From contig FOEZ01000007.1 of the NCBI GenBank assembly GCA_900110595.1, forward strand, positions 186,001 to 250,000: a stretch of DNA of 64,000 bases, written 5' to 3'. A program made the translations under genes and the position numbers. Positions 24,669 through 33,388 of the stretch are shown piece by piece (position 1 is the first letter of the stretch; every line of letters begins with the position of its first letter). This DNA is from Arthrobacter sp. OV608 (lineage in GTDB: Bacteria; Actinomycetota; Actinomycetes; Actinomycetales; Micrococcaceae). Below the pieces are notes generated by a model. That model worked only from the letters and a program-made list of their open reading frames with translations. It did not search any database and was not told the origin of the DNA.

Positions 24669-26384
24669 ATGAGGAATCTGACCAAGATCGGCGGAGCGGC
24701 AGCTATTGCTGCGGCTCTGACCCTGACTGCCTGCGGCGGTGGCGGCGCCACCGGGCCGGAAACGGCCAAGGGCCAGGAAGCGGGAAGCGACCTGTCCAAG
24801 CTCATCAGCATCAACGAGAAGCCGGCAGCCGATCTTGAAAAGGGCGGAAAAGTCACTCTTCCGCTGGGCAGCATCGGACCGGACTTCAACGGCTTCTCCA
24901 ACAACGGCAACAGCTCGGACAACTCCGCGCTGATGGCCCCGATCAACCCCGTGGCGGTCACGGGTGGCGGAATCGGCGGCTGCTGGAAGGTGGACTTCGA
25001 AGGCAAGGCCACGCCCAACAAGGATTTCTGCGAATCCGTGGAGAGCGAGGTGAAGGACGGCAAACAGGTCGTCACCATCAAGGTCAACGACAAAGCCGCC
25101 TTCAACGACGGCACTCCCATTGACATCAAGACTTTCCAGAACACCTGGAACATCCTGAAGAGCCCGGATGCCGGCTATGACATCGTCTCCTCCGGGTCCT
25201 ACGCCTTCGTCGAGTCGGTGGAGGCCGGCAGCAGCGACAAAGAAATCATCACCACGCTGTCCCAGCCCACCTACCCTCTTGAGGACCTTTACTTTGGCCT
25301 CATCCACCCGGCCGTGAACACCCCGGAAATCTTCAACGAGGGGTTCGTTGGCGAAATGCACCCGGAGTGGATGGCAGGACCGTTCAAGGTGGACCAGTAC
25401 GACGCGGCCGGCAAAACCGTGAGCCTGGTGCCGAACGAGAAGTGGTGGGGCAACAAGCCCGTGCTGGAAAACGTGGTGTTCCGCCAGCTTGAAACCAGCG
25501 CCCAGATCGCCGCCTTCAAGAACGGCGAAATCGACGCCATGTCCGCCAACACCATCGCCCTCTACAAGCAGCTCGAGGGCACCAAAAACTCCGAGGTCCG
25601 CCGCGGCCAGCGGCTCTTCGCCGGCGGCATGAACATCAATGCCCAGAAGATCACCGACGTGGCAGTCCGCAAGGCAATCTTCGCGGCAGTTGACCGTGAA
25701 GCCCTCCGCAAGGTCCGCTTCAACGGGCTGAACTGGGAGGAGCCCAGCTCCGGTTCCATGATGCTCCTGCCGTTCTCCGAGTACTACCAGGACAACTACC
25801 CCGTCAAGGAAACCGGCCCCGATGCCGCCAAGAAGGTGCTCACCGACGCCGGCTACACCGCGAACGCCAGCGGCATCATGGAAAAGGACGGCAAGCCCGC
25901 CGCCTTCAAGATCAGCAACTTCGGTGATGATCCCACTACCCTGGCCTTCACCCAGACCCTGCAGAAGCAGCTGCAGGCCGGTGGTATGGACGTCGGCATC
26001 GACCAGCGTGCTTCCGCCGACTTCGGCAAGGTGATCGGCGGCCGCGACTTCGACATGAGCGTCTCCGGCTACACCGTTGGCGCCGACGCCACGTCCGCCG
26101 TCAAGCAGTACTACGACTCCAAGACCAACGAAAACGGCCTCGGCGACGCCGAACTGGACAAGAAGATCGCGGAACTGACCTCCATCGAGGACAACGCCGA
26201 GCGCAACAAGGCAGCCATGGATGTGGAGAAGGAACACATGGCGAAGTACTTCTCCATGGGCGTGGTCATGAACGGGCCCCAGATCTCCTTCGTCCGCACC
26301 GGCCTGGCCAACTACGGACCGTCCCTGTTCCAGAGCCTGTCCCAGGTTCCGGACTGGACCACCCTCGGCTGGGAAAAGAAGTAA
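24669..26384 (+). CDS. ABC transporter substrate-binding lipoprotein, SBP family 5
   Basis: A 571-residue secreted lipoprotein. The signal MRNLTKIGGAAAIAAALTLT ends at the lipobox LTAC. The mature part follows the family 5 plan for peptides, nickel or glycosides, with KVTIKVNDKAAFNDGTPI-like and DVAVRKAIFAAVDREALRKV (the 'vR.Ai..aidr..l' core). The ATG at 24669 has a GAAGGGAACACC site; an earlier ATG at 24597 overlaps the ATPase end and would hide the signal peptide. This operon order (permeases, ATPase, then binding protein last) is less common. Nested hairpins follow the stop. Confidence 0.92.
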   Translation: MRNLTKIGGAAAIAAALTLTACGGGGATGPETAKGQEAGSDLSKLISINEKPAADLEKGGKVTLPLGSIGPDFNGFSNNGNSSDNSALMAPINPVAVTGGGIGGCWKVDFEGKATPNKDFCESVESEVKDGKQVVTIKVNDKAAFNDGTPIDIKTFQNTWNILKSPDAGYDIVSSGSYAFVESVEAGSSDKEIITTLSQPTYPLEDLYFGLIHPAVNTPEIFNEGFVGEMHPEWMAGPFKVDQYDAAGKTVSLVPNEKWWGNKPVLENVVFRQLETSAQIAAFKNGEIDAMSANTIALYKQLEGTKNSEVRRGQRLFAGGMNINAQKITDVAVRKAIFAAVDREALRKVRFNGLNWEEPSSGSMMLLPFSEYYQDNYPVKETGPDAAKKVLTDAGYTANASGIMEKDGKPAAFKISNFGDDPTTLAFTQTLQKQLQAGGMDVGIDQRASADFGKVIGGRDFDMSVSGYTVGADATSAVKQYYDSKTNENGLGDAELDKKIAELTSIEDNAERNKAAMDVEKEHMAKYFSMGVVMNGPQISFVRTGLANYGPSLFQSLSQVPDWTTLGWEKK

Positions 26385-26399
26385 CCCCGCCCCCGGGAC

Positions 26400-26496
26400 G
26401 CTCTCTCACTTAATGTGGGTTTTCCCGCAACGCCCTCTCACTTTCTTTAGGGAAGTGAGAGGGCGTTGGCGGTTAAGGGGCATTAAGTGAGAGAGC
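26400..26496. repeat. Nested double hairpin made of CTCTCACTT elements
   Basis: Outer arms 26400-26415 and 26481-26496 (GCTCTCTCACTTAATG and its complement) pair perfectly over 16 bp. Inside them, 26429-26443 and 26453-26467 (AACGCCCTCTCACTT) pair perfectly over 15 bp with a 9-nt loop. Both left arms share the word CTCTCACTT, so the structure is two nested copies of a related element. It follows the transport operon and can act as its terminator; the shape resembles a mobile intergenic repeat. Confidence 0.75.
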
Positions 26497-26517
26497 CTGC
26501 GGGAGTAGCGTAGTCCC

Positions 26518-27573
26518 ATGACCGGAACTGCTGAACGCACCATCCGCACCGCCGTCGTCGGCTATGGCCTTTCGGGCAGCGTCTTCCATGCGCCTTTGAT
26601 CGGGGCGGATGCGCGCTATTCGCTGGACGTCATCGCCACTTCCAATGCAGAGCGGCAAAAGGCGGCCACTGCCCGCTACCCCGGCGTGCGGACAGTGCAC
26701 GACGGCGATGCCGTCCTCGCGCACGCCGCGGACCTTGACCTGGTGGTGCTGGGCACCCCGCCCGCCACCCATTACCCGCTCGCCAAGGCGGCCCTGGAAG
26801 CCGGGCTGGACGTGGTGGTGGACAAGCCCTTCGCAGTGACCAGCGAAGAAGGGCAGGAATTGGTGGAGCTGGCCCGGGAGCTCGGCCGCGTGCTGACGGT
26901 GTTCCAGAACCGGCGCTGGGACGGCGATTTCCTGACGCTTCGCAAGCTTGTGGCGGCAGAAGCCGTCGGAAAGGTTGCACGGTTCGAATCGCGGTTCGAG
27001 CGTTGGTCGCCCACCATTGCCAAGGCCTGGAAGGCGCGTGCCACGGCGGCGGACGGCGGCGGTGCTTTGTACGACCTCGGGAGCCACCTGATCGACCAGG
27101 CCCTCCTGCTGTTTGGCCCCGCCACTGTGGTCCACGCCGAGCTGAAAGCCCGCCGGGCGGACGAGCGGGCGGACGACGACGTTTTCCTGGTTCTGCGCCA
27201 CGAGTCCGGGGTGCTCAGCCACCTCACCATGAACATGCTCTGCGCCCAGCAGGGCGCCCGCTTCCGCGTCCTGGGTTCCGTGGGGGCCTTCACCAAGAAC
27301 GGCGTTGATCCGCAGGAGCCCTACATCGTGGCCGGCGGCAGCCCCCTTGATGCGGAGTACGGCGAGGAGGCGCCCGAGTGGGCAGGGCTGCTGGGCCGCG
27401 ACGGCCACCTGGACGCCCTGCCCACCGAACGCGGTGCCTACCCGGAGTTCTATCGGATCCTGGCGGAGAAGATCCTCGACGGCGGCGCAAAATCAGACCT
27501 GCCCCTCCCGGTAAACCCGGAAGACGCCGTCGAGGCCCTCAAACTCATAGAACAAGCACGCGAAGTGGCTTAA
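26518..27573 (+). CDS. Gfo/Idh/MocA family oxidoreductase
   Basis: A 351-residue NAD(P)-dependent dehydrogenase. The Rossmann start is TAVVGYGLSGSVFHAPLIGA (G-Y-G-x-S-G). VVLGTPPATHYPLAKAALEA and the hallmark VVVDKPFAVTSEEG carry the catalytic E/D-K-P lysine. YDLGSHLIDQALLLFG supplies the 'dlG.H.id' helix of the substrate domain. Such enzymes oxidise sugars, inositols or related compounds; which one is unclear. TAGCGT lies exactly 6 nt before the ATG, consistent with leaderless transcription. Confidence 0.92.
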   Translation: MTGTAERTIRTAVVGYGLSGSVFHAPLIGADARYSLDVIATSNAERQKAATARYPGVRTVHDGDAVLAHAADLDLVVLGTPPATHYPLAKAALEAGLDVVVDKPFAVTSEEGQELVELARELGRVLTVFQNRRWDGDFLTLRKLVAAEAVGKVARFESRFERWSPTIAKAWKARATAADGGGALYDLGSHLIDQALLLFGPATVVHAELKARRADERADDDVFLVLRHESGVLSHLTMNMLCAQQGARFRVLGSVGAFTKNGVDPQEPYIVAGGSPLDAEYGEEAPEWAGLLGRDGHLDALPTERGAYPEFYRILAEKILDGGAKSDLPLPVNPEDAVEALKLIEQAREVA

Positions 27574-27581
27574 AAGAAGAA

Positions 27582-27627
27582 CGGTGGTTGAGCTTGTCGA
27601 AACCAGGTCCGACAAGCTCAACCACCG
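27582..27627. repeat. GGTGGTTGAGCTTGTCG palindromic intergenic element
   Basis: Perfect 18-bp arms 27582-27599 and 27610-27627 (CGGTGGTTGAGCTTGTCG and complement) around a 10-nt loop. It sits in the 59-bp gap between two convergent genes and would serve as a bidirectional terminator. From memory, the same word is a frequent dispersed intergenic palindrome in Arthrobacter relatives; it should be treated as a REP-like element. Confidence 0.8.
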
Positions 27628-27632
27628 ATTGG

Positions 27633-28751
27633 TTAGGCCGAAACCAGCTGGTGCCAGTCGGAGACGAGCGGCAGGTTATGCGCCTCGGAAACGGAGTGGT
27701 GCGCCACGTGGCCGGCGGCGATGTTGAGGCCGGCGGCGAGGGCGGGGTCGCGGTCGAAGGCTGCCTTGACGCCCAGGTTGGCCAGAGACACGGCGTACCG
27801 CAGGGTCACGTTGGTCAGCGCGTAGGTGGAGGTGTTGGGGACGGCGCCGGGCATGTTGGCCACGCAGTAGAAGATGGTGTTGTGGACCTTGTAGGTCGGT
27901 TCCTGGTGCGTGGTGGGGTGGGTGTCTTCAAAGCAGCCGCCCTGGTCCACGGCGATGTCCACCAGCACTGAGCCGGGCTTCATCCGTGCCACGAGTTCAT
28001 TCGTGACCAGTTTGGGGGCCTTGGCGCCGGGGATCAGGACGGAACCAATCACCAGGTCTGCGTCCACCACGGACTTTTCGATCTCGTATGAGTTCGAGGC
28101 CACCGTCTTGAGCCGGCCCTGGTACTGGGCGTCAAGTTCGCGCAGGCGGTTGATGTTGATGTCCAGGATGGTCACGTCGGCGCCGAGGCCCAGTGCCATC
28201 GCTGCGGCATTGGTGCCGGCCACGCCTGCGCCCAGCACAACCACCTTTGCCGGGCGGACGCCGGGAACGCCGCCGAGCAGGACGCCCTTGCCGCCGGCGG
28301 GAGCCATCAGGGATGCAGCGCCTACCTGGACGGAGAGCCGGCCGGCCACCTCGGACATGGGGGCCAGCAGCGGCAGGGTGCGGCCTTCCTGGACGGTTTC
28401 GTAGGCGATGGCCGTGACGCCGGAGTTGATAAGTTCGCGGGTGAGCTCGGGCTCGGCCGCGAGGTGGAGGTAGGTGAAGAGGATCAGGCCCTTACGGAAG
28501 CGGTGGTACTCGGCCTTGATGGGTTCCTTGACCTTCATGACCATGTCCGCGCGGGTCCAGACGTCGTCCGCCTCGTTAACGATTTCGGCGCCGGCGATGG
28601 CGTATTCCTCGTCGGTGATGCCTGAGCCCAGGCCTGCGCCGCGTTCCACCAGCACGGTGTGGCCGTGGGTGCCGAACTCGTGGACGCCGGCGGCGGTGAT
28701 GGCCACCCGGAATTCGTTGTTCTTGATTTCTTTGGGGACGCCGATGATCAT
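27633..28751 (-). CDS. ald: Alanine dehydrogenase
   Basis: A 372-residue NAD-dependent enzyme that interconverts L-alanine with pyruvate and ammonia. The start [17 protein letters not shown] is diagnostic. The substrate residues K75 (MKVKEP) and H96 (TYLHLA) stand at the same numbers as in the mycobacterial enzyme, and the nucleotide-binding loop is [18 protein letters not shown]. The frame runs open for another 92 codons upstream, but the ATG at 28751 has a GGAG site and the correct N-terminus. It is divergent from a PucR-type regulator, the usual arrangement for Ald control. Confidence 0.97.
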   Translation of the reverse strand: MIIGVPKEIKNNEFRVAITAAGVHEFGTHGHTVLVERGAGLGSGITDEEYAIAGAEIVNEADDVWTRADMVMKVKEPIKAEYHRFRKGLILFTYLHLAAEPELTRELINSGVTAIAYETVQEGRTLPLLAPMSEVAGRLSVQVGAASLMAPAGGKGVLLGGVPGVRPAKVVVLGAGVAGTNAAAMALGLGADVTILDININRLRELDAQYQGRLKTVASNSYEIEKSVVDADLVIGSVLIPGAKAPKLVTNELVARMKPGSVLVDIAVDQGGCFEDTHPTTHQEPTYKVHNTIFYCVANMPGAVPNTSTYALTNVTLRYAVSLANLGVKAAFDRDPALAAGLNIAAGHVAHHSVSEAHNLPLVSDWHQLVSA

Positions 28752-28891
28752 CGTTGGCTCCGTGTTCTCTGCTGGTAAGCCGGAAAAGTGGGGAAGGATT
28801 TCGTGTTTCCACGATAAATCCGGTTGTGAGCCAGCCGACATCACGTGGAGGAAGCGGTCATGGAAAAACACCGGAATTACAAGGATTTTGC

Positions 28892-28924
28892 CTCTGCAGC
28901 CTCGACGTTTGTTCAGCTGCAGAG
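28892..28924. promoter_or_regulatory. CTCTGCAGC/GCTGCAGAG inverted repeat between ald and its regulator
   Basis: A perfect 9-bp inverted repeat (28892-28900 and 28916-28924) with a 15-nt spacer, in the divergent promoter region. Each arm contains a CTGCAG core. It is a good candidate for the PucR-family binding site. The regulator promoter box TAGTGT lies 49 nt further at 28973-28978, 6 nt before its ATG. Confidence 0.5.
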
Positions 28925-28984
28925 CGTCAAGTGTCGCCTCATGTCCGTTCGTGCCGGATGCCTTGCAAGCAGTAGTGTTGCCCC

Positions 28985-30205
28985 ATGCAGCAACAGGGTG
29001 TGGAGCAACTGGTGGAGCTGGTGGCACAGAAGCTGGGCCGCGGCCTTTCCCTGGAGGATCTGGACGGTGTGCTCCTCGCCTACAGCTCCAACCAGTCCCA
29101 TGCCGACCGCGTCCGGGTGAACTTCCTGCTCAGCAAGAAAGTGCCGGCTGATGTCAGCGCCTGGCAGCTTTCGCACGGCATCGCCACCGCCGTCCGGCCG
29201 GTGGCGGTTCCTGCCAACCCGCACCTGGGCATGCTGGGCCGCGTCTGCGTCCCGCTGATGGTCCGCGGCTTCAGGGTGGGTTACCTGTGGGTGCAGCAGG
29301 ACTCGGTGGAGGAAAATCCGACGGCGATTCTCACCCAGTTGCCTTCCGTCGCCAGCGAACTCGAAATGCTCTCAGCGCTGTTGCTGGATTCCAACACTGC
29401 TGAATCCGAATTCCGGCGCGGGCGTGAACGGGAATTCCTGGCCGCCTGTGCAGGGGAAACCAACGCCGTGGCGGCGGTGGGAGGCTGGAAGGAAATCCAG
29501 GGCCGCGGGCCCTGGCAAATGGTGACGGTGCTGGACGCCGATGGCGGGGCCGAAGGACCGGATCCCATTGCCGCCACCCTGATCCACCGCGCCGCCGCAC
29601 TGCAGGCGACAGTTGGTGTGGACGCGGCACTCTTCAGTGCCGGAGCGAAAACCCACTCCGTGGTGCTGTTCCGCGAGTCGTCGGGCAGGGCGAACCATGC
29701 ACAGGTCCTGGTGCACTATCAGCTCGAGCTGGCCAAGCGCTCCGGCCGCCCCGTGCAGCGGATCATCCTGGGCATCAGCGAAGGATTTACCAGGCCGCGG
29801 GAACTGGCCGAGGCCTACCGGCAATCCAAGCTGGCGGCCCAGGCCGCAGCAGTGGATCCGCAACTCGGGGAGCTCGTGGACTGCCGGTCCACCGGCGTCT
29901 ATCAGCTCCTGGCTTCGGCGGGGGGAGGGGCAGGCGCCTGGGTGGATCCTGGCTCGGTCTACTTCCGGACGCTGGAGGACCACGACCGCAACGGCGAACT
30001 CATCCCCGTCCTGGAACTGCTCTACGACAACGACGGTTCCGTCCAGGACGTGGCCGCAAAACTCCATCTGCACCGGAGCAGCATCTACAACCGGCTGGGC
30101 CGGATCCGGCAACTGCTGGGCGTGGATCCGCTGAAGGGCATGCCCCGGCTGGAACTCCACGCTGCGCTGAAGATGCGCCGCTGGGCGGCGCGCCCCCGGA
30201 TTTAA
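28985..30205 (+). CDS. PucR family transcriptional regulator, probable ald regulator
   Basis: A 406-residue regulator. The N-terminal half is a sensor domain ([18 protein letters not shown], then a GAF-like region [19 protein letters not shown]). The middle carries the GGDEF-like PucR core. The C-terminal HTH_30 is plain: [20 protein letters not shown] followed by [18 protein letters not shown]. It is divergent from ald with a strong palindrome between, so activation of ald in response to alanine is likely. TAGTGT 6 nt upstream of the ATG and no ribosome-binding site imply a leaderless mRNA. Its stop overlaps that of the convergent HTH gene. Confidence 0.9.
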   Translation: MQQQGVEQLVELVAQKLGRGLSLEDLDGVLLAYSSNQSHADRVRVNFLLSKKVPADVSAWQLSHGIATAVRPVAVPANPHLGMLGRVCVPLMVRGFRVGYLWVQQDSVEENPTAILTQLPSVASELEMLSALLLDSNTAESEFRRGREREFLAACAGETNAVAAVGGWKEIQGRGPWQMVTVLDADGGAEGPDPIAATLIHRAAALQATVGVDAALFSAGAKTHSVVLFRESSGRANHAQVLVHYQLELAKRSGRPVQRIILGISEGFTRPRELAEAYRQSKLAAQAAAVDPQLGELVDCRSTGVYQLLASAGGGAGAWVDPGSVYFRTLEDHDRNGELIPVLELLYDNDGSVQDVAAKLHLHRSSIYNRLGRIRQLLGVDPLKGMPRLELHAALKMRRWAARPRI

Positions 30206-30624
30206 AGCTGGGTTCCGCCGTCGGCTTCTGAGCCTTGCTCTCCGGCAGCCTTGTGCCGGTCCTTTTTCTGCTCCTCGAGCCACGCCATGATGGCCGTGCG
30301 CGGAATGCGCCGGTGGCTGCCGCGGTACTCGACCGGGATCTCGCCGCGGTCGGTCATGTTGCGCAGGTAGGTGTGGGAGATGCCCGCCAGCTCCGCCGCT
30401 TTGGAGGTGGTCAGCATGTCCTCCACGCTGCTTACCGTCACGGCCTCACCGCGGCTGAAGCGCCGCAGGAGGTCGACGACAGCGTCCCTCGCCAAGGGCG
30501 GGAGGCGGTGGACGGTGCCGTCCACAAAAACAGTAATGTCATCGCTGCCGGCGAGGGCCCGTTCCAGCTTCCGGGCCTCCTCGGGCGGGAGCGCGGCGGC
30601 CATCCTGGGAGCAATCAGTGCCAT
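30202..30624 (-). CDS. Excisionase/MerR-like HTH DNA-binding protein
   Basis: A 140-residue protein. The first 70 residues (including LERALAGSDDITVFVDGTVH) form a small alpha/beta unit. The second half is an excisionase-type helix-turn-helix: LTTSKAAELAGISHTYLRNM then a wing GEIPVEYRGSHRRIPRTAIMAWLEE. Proteins of this plan are often antitoxin-like or regulators next to PIN or RES toxins, but no toxin gene is adjacent here. The ATG at 30624 lies 6 nt after a TAGGCT box; the GTG two codons earlier touches the box and is rejected. It is divergent from a hydrolase gene. Confidence 0.8.
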   Translation of the reverse strand: MALIAPRMAAALPPEEARKLERALAGSDDITVFVDGTVHRLPPLARDAVVDLLRRFSRGEAVTVSSVEDMLTTSKAAELAGISHTYLRNMTDRGEIPVEYRGSHRRIPRTAIMAWLEEQKKDRHKAAGEQGSEADGGTQL

Positions 30625-30708
30625 GGCCACAGCCTAGCGGGCCGGCCCGCACCCTGCAGGGCGGCAGGCTTTGAACCGCCTATATTGCTCCGGCGGTATG
30701 CTCGCTTG

Positions 30709-31512
30709 ATGGCATTGAATGGTGGCAGGGCCGTAGAAGCCGGCGGATTGCAGGGAATGCTGTATTCCTCCGTCCAGCGCAGGCACGGTACAAAGGGAAT
30801 CCCCGATACCGGCGCGCGCCCCACCTATGTCCTGCTGCATGGCATTGGCGTTTCCCACCGATACCTGGCGCGCCTGCACCAGGAGCTGGTCAAGGCAGCG
30901 GACGTCTACTCCTTCGACCTCCCCGGCTTTGGCAAGTCGTCACGGCCCGGACGGCAGCTGCAGGTGGAAGACTTTGCCGAGTTTGTCAGCGCTGTGCTGA
31001 CCGACGCCGGCGTCGCCAGCTACGTGCCGGTGGGCCACTCCATGGGCACCCAGTTTGCGGTGGAACTTGCCCTGCGTGAGCCTTGGCGGGTGGCCGGAGC
31101 CGTGCTGATGGGTCCCGTGGTGGAACCCGGCCGGAAATCGGTGGCGCAACAGGCCCTCGCGCTCACCCGGGACGCCATGTTCAGCGAGTCCCCGACTTCC
31201 AACGCGATTGTGTTCAGCGACTACTTCCGCGCAGGCCCGCGCTGGTATCTCACAGAATTGCCGGTGATGATGAGGTACCCGCTGGAGGAGCGGCTGGCCG
31301 GCGTCAGCCAGCCGGTGCTGGTGCTCCGCGGCACCAGGGACCCCATTGCGCGGCGTCCCTGGTGCGTCAAGCTCTCCGGTGCCGCCCCGCAGGGCAGCAT
31401 GGGCGAGATTCGGGGGCAGGGCCACGTCTTCCAGCACACCGCCCCGGCTCTCGCCGCCCAGGCCATCAACGGCTGGGTGCGCGCCCTTAACGGATTCGAC
31501 GTTACGGCCTGA
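30709..31512 (+). CDS. Alpha/beta hydrolase
   Basis: A 267-residue cytosolic hydrolase. HG at residues 44-45 (VLLHGIGVSH) is the oxyanion region, the nucleophile elbow is VGHSMG with Ser111, VLVLRGTRDPIA gives the acid Asp, and GQGHVFQHTAP gives the catalytic His. The substrate is not evident. The frame is open for 158 codons upstream, antisense to the HTH gene, but the ATG at 30709 lies exactly 6 nt after TATGCT, supporting a leaderless start there. It converges with ptsI. Confidence 0.87.
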   Translation: MALNGGRAVEAGGLQGMLYSSVQRRHGTKGIPDTGARPTYVLLHGIGVSHRYLARLHQELVKAADVYSFDLPGFGKSSRPGRQLQVEDFAEFVSAVLTDAGVASYVPVGHSMGTQFAVELALREPWRVAGAVLMGPVVEPGRKSVAQQALALTRDAMFSESPTSNAIVFSDYFRAGPRWYLTELPVMMRYPLEERLAGVSQPVLVLRGTRDPIARRPWCVKLSGAAPQGSMGEIRGQGHVFQHTAPALAAQAINGWVRALNGFDVTA

Positions 31513-31540
31513 CGTTCCCAGGCTTTTGCTGCCGCCGGGG

Positions 31541-33226
31541 CTAGAGCCCCAGCTCCTCCAGCACAGGCAGCTTTTCGCGGACCCACGCCCGCGCCTCGGT
31601 GGCACTCGGGGCTGACAGCGCCAGCTTGGCCAGCTGCTGCGCCTCCTCCAGGGTCACCGTTTTGAGCACCGCAGCCACGGCGGCCAGGGAACGTGCCGTC
31701 ATGGACAGGGTGCTCACGCCCAGGCCGGTCAGTACGACGGCGAGGGCGGGATCGGCGGCCGCCTCACCGCAGACGCCAACGGGTTTGTTGTTGCCCTCCG
31801 CGCGTGAGCCCTCAACTGTCAGCCCCACCAGGCGCAGGACTGCCGGCTGCCAGGGCGTGTTGAGGTTGGCCAGCGGGCCCAGCTGCCGGTCGGCGGCCAT
31901 GGCGTACTGTGTGAGGTCGTTGGTGCCAAGGCTTGCGAAGCCCACTTCCCGCAGGATGGCTTCGGCCGTCAGTGCTGCGGAGGGAACCTCCACCATCACG
32001 CCGGGCGTTTTGATCCCGGCGTCTGCGCACATGGAGGCAAAGCGGGCAGCCTCTTCCGCCGTGGAGATCATGGGGGCCATCACCCACACATCCGCTTCAG
32101 ACTGTTGCTCGGCGAGGGCGATGGCTTCGAGCTGCCGGTCCAGCACGCCGGGAGTAGTGAAGTCGGTGCGGTAGCCGCGGACGCCCAGGGCGGGGTTGGG
32201 CTCGGTGGAATCGGTGAGGAAGGGCAGCGGCTTGTCGGCCCCGGCGTCCAGGGTGCGCAGGACAACCTTCTTGCCCGGGAAGGCATCAAAAACGCTCTTG
32301 TAGGCCGCGGCCTGCTCCTCGACAGAAGGTTCGGTATCACGTTCCAGGAAGCAGAACTCGGTGCGGAACAACCCCACGCCCTGGGCGCCCAGCTTGGCTG
32401 CCGCCACAGCATCCTTGCCGCCGCCCACGTTGGCGAGCAGCGGCACCTGGTGCCCGTCCGCCGTCGTACCTGTCCCCGTGAACTCGGACAGTAGGGACGC
32501 CGTGGCCGCCCACGCTTCCGCGGCCGCGCGCAAGGATTCGTCAGGCTCGGCGATGACGGTTCCGGCGGCGCCGTCCACATACACTTCCGTGCCGTCCGGG
32601 ACCTCGTCCACCCCTACCGCCGCAACCACAGCGGGCAGGCCCAGGGAGCGGGCGATGATGGCGGTGTGCGACTGGGGGCCGCCGCCTGCCGTGACGAGAG
32701 CCAGGACCTGGTTGGGATCCAGGGTGGCGGTGTCTGCAGGGGCAAGGTCGTCGGCCACCAGGATGAAGGGGGTGGCGGAGGCGGGGATGCCCGGCGCGGG
32801 AACTCCCCGGAGCTCGGCGACGATGCGGGCGCGCACGTCCAGGACGTCCGTGGCGCGTTCGGCCATGTAGCCGCCCAGGTTGTGCAGCATTTCCGAGACG
32901 GAGGAGCCGGACTCCCAGATGGCGCGCTCGCCGGAGGTGCCGCGGGCAATGAGCTTGGAAGCACCCTTGATCAGCATGGTGTCCTTGGCCATCAGTGCCG
33001 TGGCTTCAAGGACAGCCTTGCCGTCACCGGTGGCATGGGCTGCGCGGGACTTCAGTTCGTCATGCACGGCCTGGGCGGCTGCCTTCAGGGCTGCGGTGGC
33101 TTCCTCTGCGGTGGTGTCCGGTGCCAGCTGCTCGCCGGCCGGAGGTTCACTGATGGGTTTGGGCATCTGCCGGACGGTGCCGATAACGCGGCCTGGACTG
33201 ACGCCTACTCCTGGGAAGTTCTGCAC
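31541..33226 (-). CDS. ptsI: Phosphoenolpyruvate-protein phosphotransferase (PTS enzyme I)
   Basis: A 561-residue enzyme I, which takes phosphate from PEP and passes it to HPr. The phosphorylated histidine is H187 in GGGPQSHTAIIARS. The PEP-binding TIM barrel is seen as EFCFLERDTEPSVEEQ, LRTLDAGADKPLPFL, VMVEVPSAALTAEAI and SLGTNDLTQYAMAADR (with its conserved Asn-Asp), and the catalytic Cys region GVCGEAAADP. The GTG start at 33226 follows GAGGACC. It is divergent from the TetR-mtlA-mtlD genes, so it probably supplies the phosphate for mannitol uptake; the HPr gene is not here. Confidence 0.96.
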   Translation of the reverse strand: MQNFPGVGVSPGRVIGTVRQMPKPISEPPAGEQLAPDTTAEEATAALKAAAQAVHDELKSRAAHATGDGKAVLEATALMAKDTMLIKGASKLIARGTSGERAIWESGSSVSEMLHNLGGYMAERATDVLDVRARIVAELRGVPAPGIPASATPFILVADDLAPADTATLDPNQVLALVTAGGGPQSHTAIIARSLGLPAVVAAVGVDEVPDGTEVYVDGAAGTVIAEPDESLRAAAEAWAATASLLSEFTGTGTTADGHQVPLLANVGGGKDAVAAAKLGAQGVGLFRTEFCFLERDTEPSVEEQAAAYKSVFDAFPGKKVVLRTLDAGADKPLPFLTDSTEPNPALGVRGYRTDFTTPGVLDRQLEAIALAEQQSEADVWVMAPMISTAEEAARFASMCADAGIKTPGVMVEVPSAALTAEAILREVGFASLGTNDLTQYAMAADRQLGPLANLNTPWQPAVLRLVGLTVEGSRAEGNNKPVGVCGEAAADPALAVVLTGLGVSTLSMTARSLAAVAAVLKTVTLEEAQQLAKLALSAPSATEARAWVREKLPVLEELGL

Positions 33227-33351
33227 TGAAGGTCCTCATTCTCTGCCGGTTTGCCAGGCCCGCCAATATGTCCGGCGCCATGCCGGTCCACCGGCGGACT
33301 GCTACGTCCGCCAGGCGGGAAACGTGCCTGAAAAAATTGTATGTGATTCAG

Positions 33352-33381
33352 TTCATATAGCATTGCTATAGGTGCTAGGGT
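33352..33381 (+). promoter_or_regulatory. TetR gene promoter with TATAGC-ATT-GCTATA operator
   Basis: The perfect palindrome TATAGCattGCTATA (33356-33370) lies between a weak -35 (TTCATA, 33352-33357) and a -10 (TAGGGT, 33376-33381) that is 7 nt before the ATG at 33389. A repressor bound there would block the promoter. It also lies 130 bp from the ptsI start and could control both directions. Confidence 0.5.
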
Positions 33382-33388
33382 AGCGGTT

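Noticed and set aside
24438..26237. 599-codon frame antisense to the family 5 binding protein gene
   Set aside because: A shadow; the plus strand encodes a proper lipoprotein with signal and family core.
28754..28975. 73-codon plus-strand frame between ald and its regulator
   Set aside because: It overlaps the ald start and the palindromic operator and lacks a start signal; regulatory DNA is the better reading.
30202..30624. Integrated element suggested by the excisionase-like HTH
   Set aside because: No integrase, direct repeats or tRNA gene nearby; the HTH type is also common in ordinary regulators and antitoxins.
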